A stretch of DNA of 7,395 nt from Nitrospirota bacterium (GTDB lineage Bacteria; Nitrospirota; Nitrospiria; Nitrospirales; NS-4), in the NCBI GenBank assembly GCA_005877565.1, contig VBOK01000090.1, forward strand, positions 1 through 7,395, in the 5' to 3' direction. The notes under the pieces are model-generated. The model made no database searches. It was not told the DNA's origin and worked only from the letters and a program-made list of their open reading frames with translations. Shown here one piece after another: positions 1-6,280 of this stretch. The stretch's first letter is position 1, and the number at the start of each line of letters is the position of its first letter. The translations under genes and the position numbers were made by a program.

Positions 1-665
1 TCGGCGGAGAGCAGCCACTCCTTGATGGTCGCCGAGAGGCCGCGCTTGAGGAGCACCGGCTTGTCGTAAGCACCGACCTCCTTCAGGAGCTCAAAGTTCT
101 GCATGTTGCGGGCGCCGATCTGGATGATGTCCGTCTTCTCGAGGAAGTACTCGATGTCGCGCGGGTCCAGGATCTCGCTGACGACCGGCAGGCCTGTCAA
201 CCGCTTGGCCTCGGCCAGGTAATCCAGCCCCTCATTGCCGAGCCCCTGGAAACTGTATGGCGAGGTGCGTGGCTTGTAGGCGCCCCCGCGCAGGATGCTG
301 GCCCCGGCGGCCTTCACTTCCTGGGCGATCCCGAGCGTCAGTTCCTTCTTCTCCACGGCGCAGGGTCCGGCCATGATCGCCAGCTTCCTGCTGCCGACCT
401 TCACGCCATTCACGTCGATGATTGTGTCATCTTTCTTGAACTCGCGCCCCGCGAGCTTCCAGGGCGCCAGAATTGGGACCACCTCTTCGACCCCGGGGAT
501 CGCCCGGAGCGGGTGGTTGGCGAGCAGCCGGTCATCGCCGATCACGCCGATGATGGTCCGCTCCTGTCCCTTCGAAAGGTGGGGGCTGAGGCCGAGCTCC
601 CGCACGCGGTCCATCACGTGCTCGATCTCTTTTTCCGTGGCGTCGGGTTTCAGCACGATAATCAT
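1..665 (-). CDS. aroF: 3-deoxy-7-phosphoheptulonate (DAHP) synthase, partial (C-terminus beyond left edge)
   Basis: DAHP synthase condenses phosphoenolpyruvate with erythrose-4-phosphate, the first step of the cytoplasmic shikimate pathway. The ATG at 665-663 opens a frame that stays open to the window edge, giving 221 residues of a protein usually near 340. Residues 1-70 (MIIVLKPDATEKEIEHV...) resemble the ferredoxin-like regulatory domain of Thermotoga-type (type I-beta) enzymes. The barrel begins near residue 95 with AGPCAVE (99-105), whose Cys102 corresponds to the metal-binding Cys of that family. It is followed by RGGAYKPRTSPYSFQG (126-141, PEP and phosphate binding), IGARNMQN (183-190) and KRGL (207-210). 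The start is supported by AAGGAG at 680-675, nine bases upstream. It follows the hisC stop by 18 nt and is probably co-transcribed with pheA and hisC. The N-terminal domain suggests feedback inhibition by an aromatic amino acid, a family-based inference. Confidence 0.95.
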   Translation of the reverse strand, partial: MIIVLKPDATEKEIEHVMDRVRELGLSPHLSKGQERTIIGVIGDDRLLANHPLRAIPGVEEVVPILAPWKLAGREFKKDDTIIDVNGVKVGSRKLAIMAGPCAVEKKELTLGIAQEVKAAGASILRGGAYKPRTSPYSFQGLGNEGLDYLAEAKRLTGLPVVSEILDPRDIEYFLEKTDIIQIGARNMQNFELLKEVGAYDKPVLLKRGLSATIKEWLLSA

Positions 666-683
666 GAAAAGGCGCTCCTTACC

Positions 684-1662
684 TTACTTGCTTAGCACTG
701 TCTGTAGTGCGGTGATAAACCGTTCATTCTCCTCTGGCAAGCCGATCGTGACCCGGAGGAACGGACCACTCAGGTGTCGCACGATGACGCCACGGCGGAG
801 CAGGGCCTCGAACACGGCATTGCCGTCTTGGTGCACGTCGAAGTACAGGAAATTGGCCTGGCTGGGCACGACGGTGAGCCCCAAGGCCCTGAGCCGCTCC
901 GCCAGGTAGGCCATCCCCTCCGTGTTCAACCGCCGGCTTTCGCGGACGTGCTCTTCATCCGCGAGGGCGGCCAGCGCGGCCTTCGTAGATCTTCGAGAAG
1001 GTCCGCAGCAACACGACGTTGCGTCCAGCCTTGAGCAGCGCCATCGTGTCGGGATAGTCGGCCGCCGTCACGTACTCGTAGTAGGCCTCGTCAAAGACGA
1101 CGATCACATCCGGTGGGATTGCCTGCATGAATGCCGTAACCTCGGCGGCAGTGACGTACGTGCCGGTCGGATTGTTCGGGTTGCAGATGAACGCCAGCCG
1201 CGTCTTTGTGGTGACGGCTTTGGCCATGGTGGGCAGATCGTGGCGGTGATTCTTCAACGCTACCAGAACCGGTTTGGCGTGAACGGCGGTCACGTCGATC
1301 TTGTAAATGACGAAACTGGGATCGGCCATGACTGCCTCGTCCCCCGGTTCTAGGAAGGCCTTGGTCAACAGCGTGATGACTTCGTCAGATCCGTTGCCGA
1401 GGATGATCTGGTCAGGCGCCACCTTCCACCGTTCCGCTAGGGCGTCGCGCAAGTAGTAGCCCCCGCCGTCGGGATAGCGGTTCACCGTCTTCGCGGCCTC
1501 GCTCAGGACAGCGAGCGCCTTGGGCGACGGCCCGCGAGGGTTCTCGTTAGAGGCCAGCTTGATCGAGCCGGTGATGCCGAGCTCGCGCTCCACTTCCTCG
1601 ATAGGCTTGCCCGGCGAGTAGGGGACGATGCCGGCGATGTGGGGGCTGATGCGGATGGCCAT
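684..1662 (-). pseudogene. hisC: HisC-type histidinol-phosphate/aromatic aminotransferase, broken by an internal deletion and frameshift
   Basis: This is a PLP fold-type I aminotransferase of the HisC family, which acts on histidinol phosphate and often on aromatic keto acids. The first frame runs from ATG 1662 (MAIRISPHIAGIVPYSPGKP) through SNENPRGPSP (38-47), NRYPDGGGYYLR (61-72), LGNGSDEVI (88-96), CNPNNPTGTY (160-169), DEAYYEY (191-197) and RTFSKIY (220-226, PLP lysine K224). After Y226 (codon 987-985) it reads EGRAGRPRG and stops at 957-955. Another frame, from base 983, reads KAALAALADEEHVRESRRL and continues cleanly to the TAA at 686-684, ending LQTVLSK (99 residues). The stretch that normally links them, starting GLAGLR and ending near NSLAQ, is missing: about 34 codons by comparison with typical 360-residue members. 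The loss is not a multiple of three and removes the conserved Arg of GLAGLR. No other lesion is visible, so the event is recent or an assembly error. Sitting between pheA and aroF, the intact gene may have made phenylalanine. Confidence 0.9.
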
Positions 1663-1667
1663 GGCGG

Positions 1668-1672
1668 TCCTT
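1668..1672 (-). promoter_or_regulatory. hisC ribosome-binding site fused to the pheA stop codon
   Basis: Read on the minus strand, the pheA stop TAA is followed directly by GGA, creating AAGGA (1672-1668) five bases before the hisC ATG. Ribosomes ending pheA are therefore placed at the hisC start, which suggests translational coupling. It also supports ATG 1662 as the true hisC start rather than any codon further upstream inside pheA. Confidence 0.7.
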
Positions 1673-2753
1673 AACTGTGTGCAGGGTAGGAGCCGAGGAT
1701 CTTGAGGAACAGGCAGCGGGATTTGAGCTCGGTCAAGGCCTTCCTGACGCGGTCTTCGTCCATATGCCCTTCGCAGTCGATGAAGAAGATATACTCCCAG
1801 GCCTTGCGCCGCGACGGACGTGACTCGATCTTCGTCAGGTTCACGCCGCTGGACGCGAAGGGTCGGAGCAGTTCGTAGAGAGCGCCGACCTTGTCCTTGA
1901 CCGACAGCATGATGGAGGTCTTGTCCTTGCCGGTCCGCTCCGCAGGCTTCTGCGAGAGCACCAGGAACCGCGTGTAGTTGTTGATATTGTCCTCGATGCG
2001 GGCCTTCAGCACCTTCAACCCGTAGATCTGGCCCGCGAGCTCTGATGCGATGGCCGCGGTCGTGGGATCTTCGGCAGCGATCTCGGCGGCGCGGGCCGTG
2101 CTGTGCACTTCCGACACGGGCACGCCCGGCAGGTTCGTCTCCAGCCAGTTGCGGCACTGGGCGATCGCGTGCGGGTGCGAGTAGATCTTCTTGATGGCGC
2201 CCAACGAGTCGGCCTTCGACAGCAGGTGGTGGGAAACTTCCTGCTGCACCTCGCCGTAGATCAGGAGATTGGAGTCGATGAACATGTCGAGCGTGTGGTT
2301 GACCACGCCTTCGGTGGAGTTCTCGATCGGGACCACGCCGCAGTCAACCCGGCCCCGCTCGACCTCGTTGAAGACTTCCTTGATGGAGGTCAGCGGGACG
2401 TACTGGGCCGACGAGCCGAACTTCTGGATGCAGGCGAGGTGCGTGAACGTAGCGGAGGGGCCCAGATAGGCCACTTTCATGGGCCCTTCCAGCGCCAGGG
2501 AGCCGGACATGATCTCGCGGTACACGATGCGTAGGGCCTCGCTGGGGAACGGGCCGGGGTTGTTCTTGCAGATCCGATCCAGGATCTCGGCCTCGCGGGC
2601 CGGGGTGTGGAGGTTGGCGTGCGAATCCTGGGCTTTCTTCAGCTTCCCGATCGCGATGACATGGCGGGCGCGTTCGTTGAGCAGACGGATGATCTCGTCA
2701 TCGATCTTGTCGATTTCCTTGCGATAGCTCTGGAGCGATTTGGGATCTTTCAT
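1671..2753 (-). CDS. pheA: bifunctional chorismate mutase / prephenate dehydratase
   Basis: This enzyme converts chorismate to prephenate and then to phenylpyruvate, the committed branch to phenylalanine, in the cytoplasm. It has 360 residues from the ATG at 2753-2751, the usual length for this fusion. Residues 9-85 are an AroQ-type chorismate mutase (YRKEIDKIDDEIIRLLNERA...IGKLKK). Residues 93-268 are the dehydratase, with VAYLGPSATFTH, VVPIENSTEGVVNHTLD and the catalytic-region motif NYTRFLVLS (259-267). Residues 277-355 are an ACT domain with GALYELL and ESRP (310-313), the signature associated with phenylalanine binding, so allosteric inhibition by Phe is expected. A TTG lies directly before the ATG and could extend the protein by one residue; ATG is preferred. 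The Shine-Dalgarno is poor: only AGG about 11 bases upstream. It is the first gene of the pheA-hisC-aroF unit. Confidence 0.96.
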   Translation of the reverse strand: MKDPKSLQSYRKEIDKIDDEIIRLLNERARHVIAIGKLKKAQDSHANLHTPAREAEILDRICKNNPGPFPSEALRIVYREIMSGSLALEGPMKVAYLGPSATFTHLACIQKFGSSAQYVPLTSIKEVFNEVERGRVDCGVVPIENSTEGVVNHTLDMFIDSNLLIYGEVQQEVSHHLLSKADSLGAIKKIYSHPHAIAQCRNWLETNLPGVPVSEVHSTARAAEIAAEDPTTAAIASELAGQIYGLKVLKARIEDNINNYTRFLVLSQKPAERTGKDKTSIMLSVKDKVGALYELLRPFASSGVNLTKIESRPSRRKAWEYIFFIDCEGHMDEDRVRKALTELKSRCLFLKILGSYPAHS

Positions 2754-2781
2754 CAAATTTTTCGCCTAAATGAGAAAGGTC

Positions 2782-2810
2782 ACTATACCGGACGCCGGCC
2801 GATTTTGCAA
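2782..2810 (-). promoter_or_regulatory. sigma-70-type promoter for pheA-hisC-aroF
   Basis: On the minus strand TTGCAA (2810-2805) is separated by 17 bases from TATAGT (2787-2782), a close match to the -35/-10 consensus with ideal spacing. Initiation would fall near 2775 and give a leader of only about 22 nt before the pheA ATG. That is too short for a leader-peptide attenuator, T-box or riboswitch, so any control is more likely at initiation or by enzyme feedback. The start point is predicted, not measured. Confidence 0.7.
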
Positions 2811-2839
2811 GGAATTACAATGAGGTGCGTTTGATGGTT

Positions 2840-2853
2840 GACTCGGGCGAGTC
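2840..2853 (-). terminator. possible weak hairpin after ruvB
   Basis: Fourteen bases past the ruvB stop the transcript would contain GACTC-GCCC-GAGTC, a perfect 5-bp stem with a 4-nt loop. No U-tract follows (the next bases are AACCATC), so it does not look like an efficient intrinsic terminator. It may mark the end of the ruv transcript or be chance. Confidence 0.25.
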
Positions 2854-2867
2854 GCGCTGAGGTGGTG

Positions 2868-3872
2868 CTAGGCCAACAGATCCTTTTGTTTTCCGAAGTG
2901 TTGGAACGCAAGGCGCGAGGCGACGCGGCCGCGGGAAGTCCGCTCCAGGTAACCGGCCTGGATCAGGTACGGTTCGTACACGTCCTCCACAGTCTCGCGT
3001 TCTTCGCCGAGGGCCGCGGCCAGGGAATCCACGCCCACCGGTCCCCCGGTGAATTTCTCGATGATGGTGAGCAGCAACTTGCGGTCCATCTCGTCGAAGC
3101 CCGCCGAGTCCACGCCGATCCAGGCCAGAGCCGCGTCGGCGACTTCGCGGGTCACGCGCCCGTCGGATTTGATCTGCGCGTAGTCGCGCACACGGCGGAG
3201 CAGGCGGTTGGCGATGCGAGGCGTGCCTCGGGCACGGCGCGCGATCTCAGCCGCGCCGTCTTTCTCGATCGTCATCTTCAGAATGCCGGCCGACCGCAGG
3301 ACGATGGCCTCGAGTTCGTCAGGGGCGTAGAAGTCCAGCCGCTGGACCAGGCCGAACCGTTCCCGAAGCGGTGAGGTCAGCGACCCGACGCGCGTGGTCG
3401 CGCCGATCAGCGTGAACCGTGGCAGCTCAAGCTTGATCGTGCGGGTGGACGGGCCCTGACCAATGATGAGGTCGAGTTGGAAGTCTTCCATCGCCGGGTA
3501 CAGCGCTTCCTCGACAGGGGCCGGCAGGCGATGAATCTCGTCGATGAACAGGATATCGCCTTCCTGCAACGTGGTGAGGATGGCGGCGAGGTCACCGGCG
3601 TGGCTCAGCACGGTGCCGGACGTTGAACGGATGGCGACGCCCATCTCCCGGGCGATGATGTGGGCGATCGTGGTTTTGCCGACGCCCGGCGGGCCGTAGA
3701 AGATGCAGTGGTCCAGCGCCTCCTTGCGCTGCTTGGCCGCGTCCATGCAGATGCGCAGCGCGTCCTTCATGCGCGCCTGGCCGACGTACTCTGCGAGCGT
3801 CTGGGGGCGCAGCGCCGCCTCGACGACTTTCTCGTCGGCGCTCGGCTGCGTGGTCACGATGCGTTCCGCCAT
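2868..3872 (-). CDS. ruvB: Holliday junction branch-migration ATPase RuvB
   Basis: RuvB is the hexameric AAA+ motor that, with RuvA, drives branch migration of Holliday junctions in recombinational repair. The 334-residue product is family length. It begins MAERIVTTQPSADE, then LRPQTLAEYVGQ (21-32), Walker A GPPGVGKT (60-67), Walker B LFIDEIH (108-114), the RuvB-specific YPAMEDFQLDLIIGQGPS (125-142), sensor 1 GATTR (157-161) and the arginine-finger region SPLRERFG (167-174). The winged-helix DNA-binding end includes GGPVGVDSLAAALGEE and YEPYLIQAGYLERT. Walker A carries V where most members have L, a conservative change. The start is supported by AGAGG five bases upstream. It lies 26 nt after the ruvA stop and is probably co-transcribed from the yebC promoter. 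Stop is TAG at 2870-2868. Confidence 0.98.
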   Translation of the reverse strand: MAERIVTTQPSADEKVVEAALRPQTLAEYVGQARMKDALRICMDAAKQRKEALDHCIFYGPPGVGKTTIAHIIAREMGVAIRSTSGTVLSHAGDLAAILTTLQEGDILFIDEIHRLPAPVEEALYPAMEDFQLDLIIGQGPSTRTIKLELPRFTLIGATTRVGSLTSPLRERFGLVQRLDFYAPDELEAIVLRSAGILKMTIEKDGAAEIARRARGTPRIANRLLRRVRDYAQIKSDGRVTREVADAALAWIGVDSAGFDEMDRKLLLTIIEKFTGGPVGVDSLAAALGEERETVEDVYEPYLIQAGYLERTSRGRVASRLAFQHFGKQKDLLA

Positions 3873-3898
3873 CTCAACCTCTAACTGGCCACACCTAT

Positions 3899-4504
3899 TT
3901 ACTTCGCCAGCTCCTTCAGCGCTTCGCGGATGATATTGGGAAGGTGTGTCTCGCCGTTGCGGCTTGCCAGCACCTGCTTCACGACTTCTTTCGCTTCGGC
4001 CGCCCTGTAGCCAAGATTGGTCAAGGCCGAGAGGGCGTCGTCCATGAGCCGGCTGGATGGCTCGGCGGCCTTCACCGTGCGGTGATCCACAGGGCCTGCC
4101 AGCTTCTCGATCTTGTCCTTGAGTTCCAGCGCCAGGCGTCCGGCCGATTTTTTGCCGATGCCAGGCACCGACGCCAGCACCCGGTGATCGTCGTTACGGA
4201 CGGCTGACGCGAGGTCATCCACGCTCAGGGTGGAGACCACGCTCAGGGCCAGCTTCGGCCCGATGCCGGATACGCCCAGCAGGAGCAGGAACGCGTCTTT
4301 CTCGCGCTGCGTGAGGAAGCCGAATAGTTGAATGGCGTCGTCCCGGACGTGCGTATGGATGACGAGGGTGACGGACTGGCTGAGATCGGGGAGTTGGTAG
4401 TAGGTGCTCAGCGGAATGAGGACGTCATAGCCCACCCCCTGCACATCGATGATGACTCCTCCCGGATGCTTCGATGCGAGGCGGCCGGTGAGCGAGGCAA
4501 TCAT
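3899..4504 (-). CDS. ruvA: Holliday junction DNA-binding protein RuvA
   Basis: RuvA forms tetramers on four-way DNA junctions and loads RuvB. The 201-residue product has the expected three parts. The N-terminal OB-fold covers residues 1-62 (MIASLTGRLASK...GVGYDVLIP...RDDAIQLFGF). The central pair of helix-hairpin-helix motifs is LLGVSGIGPKLALSVV (75-90) and LASVPGIGKKSAGRLALEL (110-128). An acidic, flexible linker around 138-150 leads to domain III (152-201, DDALSALTNLGYRAAEA), which contacts RuvB. The start ATG (4504-4502) overlaps the yebC stop TGA (4503-4501) in an ATGA arrangement. No strong ribosome-binding site sits at the usual distance, so translation probably depends on ribosomes finishing yebC. 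ruvC is not adjacent. Confidence 0.98.
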   Translation of the reverse strand: MIASLTGRLASKHPGGVIIDVQGVGYDVLIPLSTYYQLPDLSQSVTLVIHTHVRDDAIQLFGFLTQREKDAFLLLLGVSGIGPKLALSVVSTLSVDDLASAVRNDDHRVLASVPGIGKKSAGRLALELKDKIEKLAGPVDHRTVKAAEPSSRLMDDALSALTNLGYRAAEAKEVVKQVLASRNGETHLPNIIREALKELAK

Positions 4505-5256
4505 CCTGCCGCTGCGACCTTCTCCATGATCTCTTCCGGAATGTCGAAGTTCGAGTGGACCTTCTGGACGTCGTCGTGGTCTTCCAGCGTATCGATCAGC
4601 TTCAGCACGTGCTCGGCGTTTTTCTCATCGAGCTTGACGTAGTTCTCAGGGACGAAGGTGATCTCAGCCAGGGAAGTCTCGATCTTGGCATCCGCCAGCG
4701 CCTTCTTCACCTTCTCGAAGTCATGGGGATCGGTAATGACCTCGTAGGTTTTCTCATCCACCTTCATGTCCTCGGCGCCGGCGTCCAGTACCAGGCTCAT
4801 GAGCTTGTCCTCGTCCACCTTGCCCTTCTCCACGACCAGCAGGCCCTTTTTGTGGAACTGCCAGGCGACGGCGCCGGCCTCCGCCAGGTTGCAGTTCTGC
4901 TTGGAGAAGATGTTGCGGATCTCCGCCACCGTCCGGTTCCGGTTGTCGCTCGTGAGATCAATCAGCAGGGCGCACCCTCCTGGCCCGTAGCCTTCGAGTT
5001 GGAACTCTTCGAAGTGGACGCCTGGGAGCTCGCCGGTCCCGCGCTGGATGGCCTTCTTGATGTTGTCGGAGGGCATGTTGACGTCTTTGGCCTTGGCGAT
5101 GGCCAGGCGGAGGCGGGGGTTGCCCTCGGGGTCGCCACCTCCGAGGCGTGCGGCGATGGTGATCTCACGGATGATCTTGGTGAAGATCTTGCCGCGCTTG
5201 GCGTCTACGGCCGCCTTGTGCCGCTTCGTGGTCGCCCAGTGACTATGGCCCCCCAT
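4501..5256 (-). CDS. yebC: YebC/TACO1 family protein
   Basis: The product is a 251-residue member of the YebC/TACO1 (PmpR-like) family. These cytoplasmic proteins were long annotated as transcriptional regulators; more recent work on some members points to a ribosome-associated role at stalling sequences. Which applies here cannot be told from sequence. The N-terminus MGGHSHWATTKRHKAAVDAKRGK and KIFTKIIREI are the family signature. Further conserved segments are NPRLRLAIAKAKDVNMPSDNIKKAI (46-70), EGYGPGG (88-94), DNRNRTVAEIRNIFSK (103-118) and the C-terminal SNFDIPEE. The length is typical, so the end is not truncated despite the overlap with ruvA. The start is supported by AAGAGG (5269-5264), seven bases upstream. 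It is first in the yebC-ruvA-ruvB unit. Confidence 0.96.
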   Translation of the reverse strand: MGGHSHWATTKRHKAAVDAKRGKIFTKIIREITIAARLGGGDPEGNPRLRLAIAKAKDVNMPSDNIKKAIQRGTGELPGVHFEEFQLEGYGPGGCALLIDLTSDNRNRTVAEIRNIFSKQNCNLAEAGAVAWQFHKKGLLVVEKGKVDEDKLMSLVLDAGAEDMKVDEKTYEVITDPHDFEKVKKALADAKIETSLAEITFVPENYVKLDEKNAEHVLKLIDTLEDHDDVQKVHSNFDIPEEIMEKVAAAG

Positions 5257-5310
5257 GACCTCACCTCTTTTTCAACTGGAAAGGATTTATTCGACATGAC
5301 GATGGGTCGG

Positions 5311-5340
5311 ATTGTGACACAGGCTCGCGAAAGGTGTCAA
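5311..5340 (-). promoter_or_regulatory. sigma-70-type promoter for yebC-ruvA-ruvB
   Basis: On the minus strand a perfect TTGACA (5340-5335) is followed after 18 bases by CACAAT (5316-5311), four of six matches to the -10 consensus. Initiation would be near 5304, leaving a leader of about 48 nt before the yebC ATG. It points away from the oxygenase promoter. I see no clear LexA-type operator (CTG-N10-CAG) over it, so SOS control of the ruv genes is not supported here. Confidence 0.6.
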
Positions 5341-5404
5341 TGCGATGAGTATTGAGACACTACCGATCGACGGCGGACCGCGGGGACGCTCTGAAAAGAC
5401 CAGA

Positions 5405-5433
5405 TTGCATCGATCTTAGGGACCGTCTACAAT
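5405..5433 (+). promoter_or_regulatory. sigma-70-type promoter for the 2OG oxygenase gene
   Basis: TTGCAT (5405-5410), a 17-base spacer and TACAAT (5428-5433) make a strong match on the plus strand. Initiation would be near 5440, with a leader of about 25 nt containing GGAGG (5456-5460) four bases before the ATG. The gene therefore appears to be transcribed on its own. The -35 elements of the two divergent promoters are 64 bp apart (5341-5404). Confidence 0.65.
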
Positions 5434-5445
5434 CCGCCACCTGTT

Positions 5446-5456
5446 CGCTTTAAGCG
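5446..5456. promoter_or_regulatory. 11-bp palindrome overlapping the oxygenase ribosome-binding site
   Basis: CGCTT-T-AAGCG is a perfect inverted repeat around one central base, lying between the predicted transcription start and the ATG and sharing bases with GCGGAGG. A one-base centre rules out a hairpin with all five pairs, so if it matters it would be as a protein-binding site on DNA. It is short and could be chance. Confidence 0.2.
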
Positions 5457-5464
5457 GAGGAACA

Positions 5465-6274
5465 ATGAACCAGTATGTGACCTTGGGTAGGACGGAACGT
5501 CAGAGTGAGGTAGAGTCTCTGACTCGATTCATCGTGTCCTCGATCGAAGCGGCACGTGTGGTCGAAACGCCGTTCTACCATTTGCAATTCGATAAAGTCT
5601 TCCCGGACGATATTTACAACGCCATGCGTGCGGCAATGCCAGTTGTGTCGGATTACCGGCCAATGTCAGGGCGCTCTAAGGGCAATGATCTGGCCGACGG
5701 CACTCATACGCGGGTTAAGATGGATTTGTTTCCCGAGTACATTCGCCACCTCCCTCCTCCCAAGCGGGCGGTATGGCGGGTTGTCGGACGTGCGTTGTGT
5801 TCACAGGCGGTCAAGGAAGTTTTGGTGCGGAAGCTCGGCCCGGCGCTCGCGCGCCGCTTTGGTCCCGACTACGTGAAGGTAGCCATGTATCCAATCCCGA
5901 TTCTGACGCGCGATATTCCCGGATATCACATCAGTCCGCACACTGACACGCGCTGGAAGGGGATAACGGTGCAGCTTTATCTACCGACCGATGACTCTTT
6001 GCCGCATATCGGGACGATCTTCCACGAACGGCTGTCGGACGGTAGCTTGCCAAAGAAGACGCAAATGAAATTCTCACCCAACACTGGCTATGCCTTTGCG
6101 GTCGGCGAGGATACATGGCATTCGGCTGATACCGTCGGCGCTGAAGTGAAGACACGCGACAGCATCCTTCACACCTATTTTGTCGATGCGGGTCCGCTCT
6201 GCTTCCTAAGAAACCGCGTTAAACGTATCGGTAACTTCATCTCGAACGAAATCCGGAACGCCAGGCACTCCTAA
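5465..6274 (+). CDS. putative Fe(II)/2-oxoglutarate-dependent oxygenase, substrate unknown
   Basis: A 269-residue protein with the core signature of 2OG-Fe(II) oxygenases. HTD at 159-161 (in GYHISPHTDTRWKG) and H219 (in GEDTWHSAD) form a plausible iron triad. R231 (in KTRDSIL), twelve residues after the distal His, is placed to bind the 2-oxoglutarate carboxylate. GITVQLYLP (166-174) and the HIGTIFHE, NTGYAFAVG and HTYFVD strands fit a double-stranded beta-helix. The N-terminal 140 residues (FYHLQFDKVFPDDIYNAM..., then a helical part) should cap the fold. There is no signal peptide or membrane segment, so it is probably cytoplasmic. The start is supported by GGAGG. It is the only plus-strand gene, and sampled lines have about 48-53% G+C against 63-67% in sampled lines of ruvB and uvrC, suggesting acquisition. 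It ends 6 bp from the uvrC stop. Substrate could be a small molecule, glycan, protein or nucleic acid; the sequence does not decide. Confidence 0.8.
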   Translation: MNQYVTLGRTERQSEVESLTRFIVSSIEAARVVETPFYHLQFDKVFPDDIYNAMRAAMPVVSDYRPMSGRSKGNDLADGTHTRVKMDLFPEYIRHLPPPKRAVWRVVGRALCSQAVKEVLVRKLGPALARRFGPDYVKVAMYPIPILTRDIPGYHISPHTDTRWKGITVQLYLPTDDSLPHIGTIFHERLSDGSLPKKTQMKFSPNTGYAFAVGEDTWHSADTVGAEVKTRDSILHTYFVDAGPLCFLRNRVKRIGNFISNEIRNARHS

Positions 6275-6280
6275 CCGGGC

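Noticed and set aside
975..990. Programmed ribosomal frameshifting in hisC
   Set aside because: No slippery heptamer or following stem is evident. A shift alone would not restore the conserved residues missing after RTFSKIY, including the Arg of GLAGLR.
955..2157. A continuous 400-codon minus-strand frame that looks like one long protein
   Set aside because: Its first part is an out-of-frame reading of pheA with no family resemblance; the HisC sequence begins only at ATG 1662, which has its own ribosome-binding site. Its end at 955 is caused by the hisC frameshift.
2754..2756. TTG as the pheA start codon
   Set aside because: It sits directly before an ATG in the same frame and adds one residue. 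With no ribosome-binding site to separate them, the ATG is the simpler choice.
2757..2867. Riboswitch, T-box or leader-peptide attenuator ahead of pheA
   Set aside because: The predicted transcript starts only about 22 nt before the ATG. The 111-bp gap holds no run of Phe codons and no paired terminator/antiterminator stems.
4555..5355. Long plus-strand open frame (266 codons) antisense to yebC
   Set aside because: It is a mirror of the yebC codons, shows no recognisable motif, and no ribosome-binding site or promoter favours it. Similar antisense frames at 295-909, 2838-3374 and 6752-7267 were rejected for the same reason; high-GC genes often open them.
5257..5464. Insertion-sequence remnant or attachment site beside the oxygenase
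   Set aside because: No flanking direct repeats, terminal inverted repeats or tRNA fragment could be found by eye on either side of the gene.
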